From: Streptomyces bungoensis
Lineage (GTDB): Bacteria > Actinomycetota > Actinomycetes > Streptomycetales > Streptomycetaceae
DNA length: 64,000 bases
Assembly (NCBI RefSeq): GCF_001514215.1
Contig: NZ_KQ948857.1
Location: forward strand, 270,953 to 334,952
Direction of reading: 5' to 3'
Notes under the pieces: model-generated
Told to the model about the DNA's origin: nothing
The model's input: only the letters and a program-made list of their open reading frames with translations
The model's database searches: none
Shown: one piece after another, positions 8,093 to 14,702 of the stretch
Layout: each line of letters starts with the position of its first letter
Numbering within the stretch: position 1 is the stretch's first letter
Program-made: the position numbers and the translations under genes

Positions 8093-8380
8093 GTGGAACT
8101 GGATCTTGAGGGTGCCTCCCTGAAGGCCGTGCTGAACCGGCTGCGGCGGGCGCAGGGCCAGATCTCCGGGGTGATCCGGATGATCGAGGAGGGCCGGGAC
8201 TGCGAGGACGTCGTCACGCAGCTGGCCGCCGCCTCAAGGGCGCTCGACCGCGCCGGTTTCGCGATCATCGCCACCGGCCTGGAGCAGTGCGTGATCGACA
8301 TCGAGTCGGGCCGCAAGAACGGCGAGGACTCGCAGGCGATGCGGGCCCGGCTGGAGAAGCTCTTCCTGTCGCTGGCCTGA
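8093..8380 (+). CDS. CsoR-family repressor, CstR-like (Cys/Cys, no Cu-ligand His)
   Basis: A 95-residue DUF156 protein. The signature LNRLRRAQGQISGVIRMIE lies near residues 14-32. Two conserved cysteines are Cys37 and Cys66. The His that binds Cu(I) four residues before the second Cys in copper-sensing CsoR is Gly62 here. This Cys-Cys, His-less pattern is that of CstR, which senses persulfide or polysulfide by crosslinking the cysteines. The GTG at 8093 is chosen because GAGGAG lies just upstream and the paralogue at 13538-13825 starts at the same residue. It lies within 3 kb of a persulfide dioxygenase gene with similar operators. Confidence 0.9.
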   Translation: MELDLEGASLKAVLNRLRRAQGQISGVIRMIEEGRDCEDVVTQLAAASRALDRAGFAIIATGLEQCVIDIESGRKNGEDSQAMRARLEKLFLSLA

Positions 8381-8423
8381 GCTCCCCGTCGCCGGCCTCG
8401 GGGCGGACGCTCCCCGGCGGCCG

Positions 8424-10529
8424 TCACCGCCCGGCCGGCCGTTCGGTCCCGGGCAGGGCCAGTTCCGCCCAGATGGTCTTGCCGGTGGCCGTGTGGCGGG
8501 TGCCCCAGCGCCGGGCGAGCTGCGCGACGAGCAGCAGGCCGCGCCCGCCCTCGTCGAAGGTGCGGGCCCGTCGCAGGTGGGGGGCGGCGCTGCTGCTGTC
8601 GGACACCTCGCAGATGACCGCGGTGTCGCGGATCAGGCGCAGCCGCATGGGCGGGCCGCCGTAGCGGATGGCGTTGGTGACCAGCTCGCTGACCACCAGC
8701 TCCGCGGTGAAGGAGATCTCGTCCAGCCCCCAGGCCGCGAGCCGGCGGAGGGCCTCGGCCCGCATGCCCGCCACGGCCGCGGGGTCGCCCGACAGGTCCC
8801 AGGTGGCGACCTGGTCGGCGTCCAGGGCGCGGGTGCGGGCGACCAGCAGGGCGACGTCGTCCGTCGGCTGGCCGGACAGCGCACTGTCCAGCACCGTGTC
8901 GCACACCTGCTCCAGCCCGTCGGCGGGCCGGGCCAGGGCCCTCCGCAGCCGCTCGAGTCCCGCGTCGATGTCGCGGCCGCCGGCTTCGGGCAGGCCGTCG
9001 GTGTACAGCGCGAGCAGGCTCCCCTCGGGCAGTTCCCGCTCCACGGCCTCGAACGGCAGCCCGCCCACTCCCAGCGGCGGCCCGGGCGGCACCTCGAGGA
9101 AGTCGACGGCACCGTCCGGGGTGACCACCGCGGGCGGGGGGTGACCGGCGCTGGCGACGGTGCAGCGGCGCGAGACCGGGTCGTAGACCAGGTAGACGCA
9201 GGTGGCGATGAGGTCGGTGACGATCTCCAGGTCGGGGTCGACGGCCGTGTCCTCCTCCGCCGCGAGGTGGGTGACCAGGTCGTCCAGGTGGACGAGGAGC
9301 TCGTCGGGGGGCAGGTCGACGTCGGCCAGCGTGCGCACCGCGGTCCGCAGCCGCCCCATGGTGGCGGAGGCGCGCAGGCCGTGGCCGACCACGTCGCCGA
9401 CCACCAGGGCCACCCGGGCCCCGGACAGCGGGATCACGTCGAACCAGTCGCCGCCCACTCCGGCCCGGGAGCGGGCCGGCAGGTACCGGGAGGCCACCCG
9501 TACCGCCTCCTGCTCCGCGAGCTGCTGCGGCAGCAGGCTGCGCTGCAGGGCCACGGCGGTGGTGCGCTCGCGGGTGTAGCGGCGGGCGTTGTCGACGGCG
9601 ACGGCGGCGCGCGCCGCGATCTCCTCGGCCAGGAGCAGGTCGTCCTCGGTGAAGGAGGCCCGGCGCCGGTGCCGGATGAGCACGGCCACGCCGAGGGTGG
9701 TGCCGCGGGCACGCAGCGGCACCACCATGACGGAGTGGACCCCGTGGGCGTGGACCACCCTGGCCCGCTGCGGGTCGCCCGCCTCCCACAGCTCGATCGC
9801 CCGGTCCAGGCCGCGGTGGAGGGAGGACCGGCCGGTGGCCAGGGCGCGGGCGGGCGGCGAGGTCCGCGGGTAGTAGTCGACCTCGCCGATCCTGATGACC
9901 GACTCGGGCGCGCCCGGCAGGACCGACTGGTGGGCGGCGCGGAGCAGGGCGACGCCCTCGGCGGACGGCCTGGGCTCGACGCCGCGGAAGAGGGAGTCCA
10001 GCAGGTCGACGGTGACGAAGTCGGCCAGCCGGCCGGTGATCACGTCGGCCATCTCCTGGGCGGTCCGGGTCACGTCCAGCGTGGTGCCCACCCGGGCGCC
10101 GACCTCGTTCAGCAGGGCGAGGCGTTCCCGGGCCCCGTACTCCGCGGTGGTGTCCACCGCCGTGAACTGCACCCGGCGCACCCGGCCGGAGGCGTCCCGC
10201 AGCGGGGACAGCGTCACCGACCAGACCCGCTCACCGGGCTCGGCCCGGGCGTCCGTGTACACCTCCAGCTGCTCGGCCACGCCGGTCTCGAAGACCCGGC
10301 GCATGCCGCCCTCCACCTCCTTGTAGGCGGCGCCGGGCATGATCTGGGTGAGCCGCCGGCCGCGCATCTCGTCCTCGGGCAGACCGGCCTCGCGGGTCAT
10401 GCCCCGGCTCGCCCGCAGGATCCGCAGCTCGGCGTCGCAGATCGCCACCGGGATGTGGCACTGGGTGAACGCCTCGTCCACCATCGCGTCCCGCGCGCGC
10501 CGGGGCGGCTCCTTCATGGGCGTGGACAC
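8424..10529 (-). CDS. PAS-GAF-SpoIIE phosphatase-HATPase regulatory protein
   Basis: A 701-residue cytoplasmic signalling protein. Order: a PAS domain (about 15-130, MVDEAFTQCHIPVAICDAE), a GAF domain (about 145-310), a PP2C-type SpoIIE phosphatase (about 320-540, with VGGDWFDVI, VVGDVVGHG, STAGHPPP-like SAGHPPPAV and LYTDGLPEA), and a C-terminal anti-sigma-type HATPase (about 565-695, ELVVSELVTNAIRYGG, GRGLLL). Such proteins dephosphorylate anti-sigma-factor antagonists and can also act as kinases. The GTG at 10529 has GGAGG seven bases upstream. It converges on the first CsoR-like gene. A similar protein is encoded at 61503-63623. Confidence 0.9.
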   Translation of the reverse strand: MSTPMKEPPRRARDAMVDEAFTQCHIPVAICDAELRILRASRGMTREAGLPEDEMRGRRLTQIMPGAAYKEVEGGMRRVFETGVAEQLEVYTDARAEPGERVWSVTLSPLRDASGRVRRVQFTAVDTTAEYGARERLALLNEVGARVGTTLDVTRTAQEMADVITGRLADFVTVDLLDSLFRGVEPRPSAEGVALLRAAHQSVLPGAPESVIRIGEVDYYPRTSPPARALATGRSSLHRGLDRAIELWEAGDPQRARVVHAHGVHSVMVVPLRARGTTLGVAVLIRHRRRASFTEDDLLLAEEIAARAAVAVDNARRYTRERTTAVALQRSLLPQQLAEQEAVRVASRYLPARSRAGVGGDWFDVIPLSGARVALVVGDVVGHGLRASATMGRLRTAVRTLADVDLPPDELLVHLDDLVTHLAAEEDTAVDPDLEIVTDLIATCVYLVYDPVSRRCTVASAGHPPPAVVTPDGAVDFLEVPPGPPLGVGGLPFEAVERELPEGSLLALYTDGLPEAGGRDIDAGLERLRRALARPADGLEQVCDTVLDSALSGQPTDDVALLVARTRALDADQVATWDLSGDPAAVAGMRAEALRRLAAWGLDEISFTAELVVSELVTNAIRYGGPPMRLRLIRDTAVICEVSDSSSAAPHLRRARTFDEGGRGLLLVAQLARRWGTRHTATGKTIWAELALPGTERPAGR

Positions 10530-10620
10530 GTTCGGCCCTCCACGGTCCGGTGACGGACATCCCCACCCCGCAGTCCTGCCTCTTGTGTACCGCTCTTTAC
10601 CCGCCCGTGCAGGTCGCCCG

Positions 10621-10632
10621 ATGTGCGCACAT
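10621..10632. repeat. Perfect 12-bp palindrome beside an operator
   Basis: ATGTGCGCACAT directly abuts the dyad at 10633-10648. It could be a binding site for a second regulator, or chance. Confidence 0.4.
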
Positions 10633-10648
10633 ATACCCTCCCGGGTAT
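10633..10648. promoter_or_regulatory. CsoR/CstR-type dyad 1 of the dioxygenase region
   Basis: ATACCC-TCCC-GGGTAT: 6-bp arms, 4-bp centre. It lies 104 bases upstream of the phosphatase start (minus) and about 350 bases upstream of the dioxygenase start. Confidence 0.6.
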
Positions 10649-10689
10649 TTGACCCGACCCTCCGGGCCGCCCTAGGCTGGCCGCCAGGA

Positions 10690-10704
10690 AACCCCCTGGG
10701 GTAT
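10690..10704. promoter_or_regulatory. Imperfect CsoR/CstR-type dyad 2
   Basis: AACCCCCTGGGGTAT: the right half GGGGTAT is perfect, and the left half AACCCC differs by one base from TACCCC. Confidence 0.45.
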
Positions 10705-10856
10705 CCGGCGGACGGCGGGGAACGGCTGACGCGCCCGGCGGCGCGGCTACGGGCCGTTGAGCGCCCCCCGCCGCGGGCGCACCGGCACGGCACGCCGGCC
10801 GGTCGCCCCCCAGGGCGCGTCTTCCACGGGCTGCCCCAGGGCGGCCGCACGTGACC

Positions 10857-10890
10857 GGCCGGCCCGGGCTTCCCCCGACCCGGGCCGGCC
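10857..10890. terminator. Strong GC hairpin in the regulatory region
   Basis: GGCCGGCCCGGG (10857-10868) pairs perfectly with CCCGGGCCGGCC (10879-10890) around a 10-base loop. It could insulate the dioxygenase promoter from upstream transcription; no T-tract follows. Confidence 0.5.
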
Positions 10891-10922
10891 CTCCCCGCAG
10901 GGTGCCGCCACAGGATCCGGAA

Positions 10923-10938
10923 ATACCCCCCAGGGTAT
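10923..10938. promoter_or_regulatory. CsoR/CstR-type dyad 3
   Basis: ATACCC-CCCA-GGGTAT, 60 bases upstream of the dioxygenase start. Confidence 0.7.
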
Positions 10939-10957
10939 CGGTGTTAGGGTGGCATAC

Positions 10958-10972
10958 ATACCCCGGGGGGTA
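10958..10972. promoter_or_regulatory. CsoR/CstR-type dyad 4, promoter-proximal
   Basis: ATACCCC-GG-GGGGTA, 25 bases upstream of the dioxygenase GTG and thus placed to block the promoter. The TTAGGGT-GGCATACAT stretch between dyads 3 and 4 may hold the -10 region. Confidence 0.75.
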
Positions 10973-10997
10973 ATCCAGCGGGAAGGGAGCATCTGCC

Positions 10998-12356
10998 GTG
11001 TTCTTCATCGACACCATCGACCTCGAGGGCCTGGGCAACCGGCACTACCTGGCCGGCGGCAGGGAGACGGCCGTGGCGGTCGACCCGCCGCGCGACTTCG
11101 ACCAGGTGCTGGCGGCGGCCGCGCGCCGCGGCGTCCGCATCTCGCACGTCGTGGAGACCCACATCCACAACGACTACGTCACCGGCGGCCTGGAGCTGGC
11201 CCGGGTGACCGGTGCCGTCTACCTGGTGCCGGCCGGCGCCCGCGTGTCGTTCGCACGGGTACCGGTGGCCGACGGCGACACCGTCACCGTCGACTCCGGG
11301 CTGGAGCTGCGCGCCGTCGCCACGCCCGGCCACACCCCCCACCACACCTCCTACGTCCTGCGGGAGCAGGGGCAACCGGTGGCGGCGTTCACCGGCGGTT
11401 CGCTGCTGATCGGCACGGTGGGCCGCCCGGACCTGGTCGAGCCCCGGCTGACCGAGCAGCTGGCCCGCGCCCAGCACGCCTCCGCGCACCGCCTGGCGGC
11501 CGAACTGCCGGACGAGACGGCCGTGCTGCCCACCCACGGCTTCGGCAGCTTCTGCTCCTCGGCGCAGGCCGAGGGGGACGCCACCACCATCGGCAAGGAG
11601 AAGTCCGGCAACGCGGCGCTGACCCAGGACGTCGACTCCTTCGTCGTGCGCCTGCTCGCCGAACTCGAGGACGTCCCCGCCTACTACGCCCACATGGGCC
11701 CGGCCAACGCCGCAGGTCCCGCACCGGTGGACCTGACCCCGCCGGCCGTCGCGGACGCCGACGAGATCGCCGCCCGGCTCGCGGCCGGCGAGTGGGTCGT
11801 GGACCTGCGCAACCGGGTCGCGTTCGCCGAGGGCCACGTCGCGGGGTCCTTCAACTTCGAGGCCGACGGCAAGATCGCCACCTACCTCGCCTGGCTGATC
11901 CCGTGGGGCAAGCCCGTGACGCTGCTCGCCGAGTCCCCCGAGCAGTTGGCCGCCGCCCAGCGCGAACTCGTCCGGGTCGGCATCGACCGGCCCGCCGCCG
12001 CCGCGACCGGCACACCGCGGGAGTGGGTGGCCGAGGGCGACAGCCTCGCCACCTTCCCCCGGTCCACGTTCGCGGGACTGGCCGAGCACGGCACGGACGG
12101 CATCGTCGTGCTGGACGTACGCCGCGACTCCGAGCGGGCCGCCGGGCACATCGCCGGCTCCGTCCACATCCCGATCCACCAGCTGCCCAAGCGGCTCGGC
12201 GAGGTACCGGCCGGCACCGTCTGGGTGCACTGCGCCGGCGGCATGCGGGCCGGCATCGCCGCCTCGCTGCTGGACGCCGCGGGCCGTGACGTCGTCGCCG
12301 TCGACGACGGCTTCGACGCCGCCCAGGACGCCGGGCTGACCGTCGTCACCGGCTGA
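10998..12356 (+). CDS. cstB: CstB-like persulfide dioxygenase fused to two rhodanese domains
   Basis: A 452-residue cytoplasmic enzyme. Residues 1-245 form a metallo-beta-lactamase fold of the ETHE1/CstB group with ETHIHNDYVTGG (His55, His57, Asp59), TPGHTPHHTSY and LPTHGFGSFCS; Cys186 lies in the last motif. A first rhodanese domain (about 250-340) lacks a catalytic Cys loop. The second (about 350-452) has the active loop VHCAGGMRAG with Cys412. This MBL/inactive rhodanese/active rhodanese order is that of Staphylococcus aureus CstB, which turns persulfides into thiosulfate. Four CsoR-type dyads precede it. The GTG start has a GGGAAGGGAG ribosome site. A small rhodanese and a TauE exporter follow. 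Confidence 0.92.
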   Translation: MFFIDTIDLEGLGNRHYLAGGRETAVAVDPPRDFDQVLAAAARRGVRISHVVETHIHNDYVTGGLELARVTGAVYLVPAGARVSFARVPVADGDTVTVDSGLELRAVATPGHTPHHTSYVLREQGQPVAAFTGGSLLIGTVGRPDLVEPRLTEQLARAQHASAHRLAAELPDETAVLPTHGFGSFCSSAQAEGDATTIGKEKSGNAALTQDVDSFVVRLLAELEDVPAYYAHMGPANAAGPAPVDLTPPAVADADEIAARLAAGEWVVDLRNRVAFAEGHVAGSFNFEADGKIATYLAWLIPWGKPVTLLAESPEQLAAAQRELVRVGIDRPAAAATGTPREWVAEGDSLATFPRSTFAGLAEHGTDGIVVLDVRRDSERAAGHIAGSVHIPIHQLPKRLGEVPAGTVWVHCAGGMRAGIAASLLDAAGRDVVAVDDGFDAAQDAGLTVVTG

Positions 12357-12385
12357 CCGCCCCAGGATCACCGAGAGGTTTCCCG

Positions 12386-12751
12386 ATGTCCCTCTTCCGC
12401 AGCGGCCCGGACCGCGCTCCCGTCGACGAGGCCCACCGGCACACCCGGGGCGCCGGCGCCGAGGCCGTCCTGCCGGACGTGCGCGAGCAGCCCGAGTGGA
12501 ACGCCGGGCACGCGCACGGCGCCGTCCACGCGCCGCCGTCCCGGCCCGCCGCCGGCGAGGCACTGCCCCGCCCGGCCCGGGCGCGGCCGCCGGTGGTGAA
12601 CTGCCGCAGCGGGCGCCGCTCGCGGCAGGCCGCCGAACCGCCGCTCGCAGGCGGCGCCGACGCCGTGGACGTGAAGGGCGGCGTGCAGGCGTGGGCCGTG
12701 GCCGGTCACCCGGTCGTCGGCGACCGAGGAAGCGACGGCTCGATAGCATGA
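12386..12751 (+). CDS. Small single-domain rhodanese (sulfurtransferase)
   Basis: A 121-residue protein. The rhodanese fold is seen as LPDVREQPEWNAGHAHGAVHAP, the active loop VNCRSGRRSR with catalytic Cys at about residue 73, and the closing VKGGVQAWAVAGHPV. It should pass sulfane sulfur between a donor and thiol acceptors. The region between the DVRE motif and the active loop is Ala/Pro/Arg-rich and shorter than usual, so activity is uncertain. The start follows GAGAGG. It overlaps the TauE gene by four bases (ATGA), placing it in the persulfide operon. Confidence 0.82.
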   Translation: MSLFRSGPDRAPVDEAHRHTRGAGAEAVLPDVREQPEWNAGHAHGAVHAPPSRPAAGEALPRPARARPPVVNCRSGRRSRQAAEPPLAGGADAVDVKGGVQAWAVAGHPVVGDRGSDGSIA

Positions 12752-13491
12752 CCGCCCTCGTTCTCGCGCTCGTCGCCGGTGCCGTCATCGGCCTGGCCCT
12801 CGGCGGCCTCGGCGGAGGCGGCAGCGTCCTCGCCGTACCCGCCCTGATCTACCTGCTGCACTTCACCCCGGCCGAGGCGACGACGGCCAGCCTGGTCATC
12901 GTCACCCTCACCTCGGTCACGGCGCTCGTCGGGCACGCCCGTGAGGGCAACGTCGCCTGGCGCACGGGGCTGCTGTTCGCCGCGGCGGGCATCGTGCCCG
13001 CCATGCTCGCCGGAGCCGCCTCCGGCCACCTGCCCCAGACCCTGCTGACCGTCGCCTTCGCCGTCATCGCCGCGCTCGCCGCCCTGCGCATGTTGCGGCC
13101 CGCCCGCACACCGCCGCCCGGCACGGTGCACACCGGCAAGGCCGGGGCGGCCGGCGCCGGACTCGGCGCGGTCACCGGGTTCCTCGGCGTCGGCGGCGGC
13201 TTCCTCGCCGTACCCGCGCTGGTGAGCGTGCTCGGTCTGGCCATGCGCGCCGCGGTCGGCACCAGCCTGCTGGTCATCACGATCAACTCGCTGGCCGCCC
13301 TCGGCGCCCGGGCCGGCACCGGGATGCAGCTCGACTGGGCGGTCGTCGCACCGTTCACCGCGGCCGCGATCCTCGGTGCCTGGGACGGCAAACGCCTCGC
13401 GAAGAAGATCAAGGGCAAGACGCTCCAGCGCCTCTTCGCCTACGTGCTCCTCGCGGTCGCCGCCTTCATGCTCGTCGACGTGCTGTTGTGA
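12748..13491 (+). CDS. TauE/SafE-family membrane exporter (sulfite/organosulfonate type)
   Basis: A 247-residue membrane protein with about eight hydrophobic segments. The two family repeats start with ALGGLGGGGSVLAVPALIYL and VTGFLGVGGGFLAVPALV. TauE/SafE proteins export sulfite, sulfoacetate or related anions. Next to a persulfide dioxygenase, whose first product is sulfite, export of sulfite or thiosulfate is the natural inference. The ATG at 12748 is chosen because it is coupled to the upstream stop and begins the first membrane segment; the longer in-frame extension overlaps the rhodanese gene. Confidence 0.9.
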   Translation: MTALVLALVAGAVIGLALGGLGGGGSVLAVPALIYLLHFTPAEATTASLVIVTLTSVTALVGHAREGNVAWRTGLLFAAAGIVPAMLAGAASGHLPQTLLTVAFAVIAALAALRMLRPARTPPPGTVHTGKAGAAGAGLGAVTGFLGVGGGFLAVPALVSVLGLAMRAAVGTSLLVITINSLAALGARAGTGMQLDWAVVAPFTAAAILGAWDGKRLAKKIKGKTLQRLFAYVLLAVAAFMLVDVLL

Positions 13492-13537
13492 CCATGCCAC
13501 CGGCAGGGTTCGCCCACCGCGCCGCGACGGTGGCGCG

Positions 13538-13825
13538 TCAGGCCAGCGACAGGAACAGCTTCTCCAGCCGGGCCCGCAACTGCTCCCGGTCCGCCTGGGC
13601 CTCCCCGCCGTCGTCCGCGGCGACCAGGCACTGCTGCAGACCGGTCGCGATGATCGCGAAACCGGCACGATCGAGCGCGCGGGACGCCGCGGCCAGCTGC
13701 GTGACGACCTCCTCGCAGTCCCGGCCCTCCTCGATCATCCGGATCACCCCGGCGATCTGCCCCTGCGCCCGGCGCAGCCGGTTCAGCACCGACCGCAGCT
13801 CCGCACCCGCCGGATCAAGTTCCAC
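13538..13825 (-). CDS. cstR: Second CsoR-family repressor, CstR-like
   Basis: A 95-residue paralogue of the protein at 8093-8380, nearly identical over residues 14-63. Cys37 and Cys66 are kept and residue 62 is Gly, so the Cu-binding His is again missing. The C-terminal region between 67 and 82 differs most (AADDGGEAQADREQ). The GTG start has GAGGAGGGG upstream. It is divergent from the membrane rhodanese gene with one dyad between them, and convergent to the TauE gene. Assignment as persulfide sensor rests on the Cys pattern and the gene neighbourhood. Confidence 0.9.
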   Translation of the reverse strand: MELDPAGAELRSVLNRLRRAQGQIAGVIRMIEEGRDCEEVVTQLAAASRALDRAGFAIIATGLQQCLVAADDGGEAQADREQLRARLEKLFLSLA

Positions 13826-13841
13826 GACCCCTCCTCACAGA

Positions 13842-13856
13842 CACCCCACGGGGTAC
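13842..13856. promoter_or_regulatory. CsoR/CstR-type operator between repressor 2 and membrane rhodanese
   Basis: CACCCC-AC-GGGGTAC; on the minus strand it reads GTACCCC-GT-GGGGTG. One half is perfect and the other has one change. It sits 17 bases from the repressor start and 51 bases from the rhodanese start, able to control both. Confidence 0.7.
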
Positions 13857-13906
13857 AAGCGCTCCACCACACGGGGCACCCCCGACACCCAAGGATGACA
13901 TTCGCC

Positions 13907-14485
13907 ATGACCACCCCCACCACCCTCGACCCCCGCCAGGCCAGCGCCCGCCTGCACGAACTCACCGTCATCGACGTCCGCACCCCCGGCGAGTACGCCG
14001 GCGGCCACCTCCCCGGCGCCCTGAACATCCCCCTGGACCAGCTCGACCGGGCACTGCCCGACATCCGCCGCGCCGCCGAGCGCGGCGAGGTCCTCGTCGT
14101 CTGCGCCTCGGGCGCCCGCTCCGAGAACGCGTGCCGGACGCTCGCGCGAAACGGCATCCACACCGCCACCCTCGCCGGCGGCACCGGCGCCTGGGCCGCC
14201 CAGGGCCACGACCTGGACCACCCGGCGGCCCGCGACACGCGGGCCACCTGGGCCATGGAGCGCCAGGTCCGGCTCACCGCCGGCTCGGTCGTCCTGCTCG
14301 GCCTGGCCCTCGGCGAGTTCGTGCACCCGGCCTTCCGGCTGCTGTCCGCCGGCATCGCCGGAGGCCTGGTCTTCTCCGCCGTGACCAACACCTGCGGCAT
14401 GGCCGCCATGCTCGCCAAGCTCCCCCACAACCGCCCCCGCAAGGGCGACCTCGACGCGACCCTGGCCCGCCTGCGCGGCAACTGA
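13907..14485 (+). CDS. Membrane-anchored rhodanese (YgaP-like, rhodanese plus DUF2892)
   Basis: A 192-residue protein. The N-terminal rhodanese domain (about 5-105) has VIDVRTPGEYAGGHLPGALNI and the active loop VVCASGARSEN (catalytic Cys near residue 66). The C-terminal DUF2892-type part has two hydrophobic segments (LTAGSVVLLGLALGEFV and LLSAGIAGGLVFSAV) followed by TNTCGMAAMLAKLP, as in YgaP-like inner-membrane sulfurtransferases. An in-frame ATG at 13895 is an alternative start; 13907 is preferred because AAGGA lies about 11 bases upstream. The shared operator region suggests induction with the dioxygenase. Confidence 0.88.
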   Translation: MTTPTTLDPRQASARLHELTVIDVRTPGEYAGGHLPGALNIPLDQLDRALPDIRRAAERGEVLVVCASGARSENACRTLARNGIHTATLAGGTGAWAAQGHDLDHPAARDTRATWAMERQVRLTAGSVVLLGLALGEFVHPAFRLLSAGIAGGLVFSAVTNTCGMAAMLAKLPHNRPRKGDLDATLARLRGN

Positions 14486-14702
14486 CGGCCCGGCCGCAGC
14501 GGCGGGGCGGGGGGTGAGGGACCGCGTGGCCGGACGCGGCGCCCGGCCCTGTCCGGGCGCGGCGGCCGACGCGCGGTTTTCCACACCCGGACAGTTGTCC
14601 ACAGGGTCTGCCGCGCCTCGGCCACCGGCTGTACGGTCTGCACCAGTTGATGTTCGGATGACCCGCGCCCCACGGACGCGGGTTCGGGGGAGGGCGGTCG
14701 CG

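Larger units (their letters stand above)
10530..10997. promoter_or_regulatory. 468-bp regulatory region with a cluster of CsoR/CstR-type dyads
   Basis: No convincing gene lies between the divergent phosphatase and persulfide dioxygenase genes. The region holds four C/G-tract dyads (10633, 10690, 10923, 10958), a palindrome at 10621-10632 and a strong hairpin at 10857-10890. The dense set of sites suggests tight or cooperative repression of the dioxygenase operon. Confidence 0.65.

Noticed and set aside
10621..10854. Plus-strand open frame within the operator region
   Set aside because: It would contain two dyads, starts inside a palindrome without a ribosome site, and has no recognisable protein features.
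12386..12751. Rhodanese pseudogene
   Set aside because: The central part looks degraded, but the DVRE motif, the CRSGRRS active loop and the ATGA coupling are intact, so it is kept as a gene.
4410..14485. tRNA-Leu as integration site of a mobile sulfur island
   Set aside because: No integrase, no transposase and no second copy of the tRNA 3' end was seen near 14.5 kb, and codon use is like the flanks.
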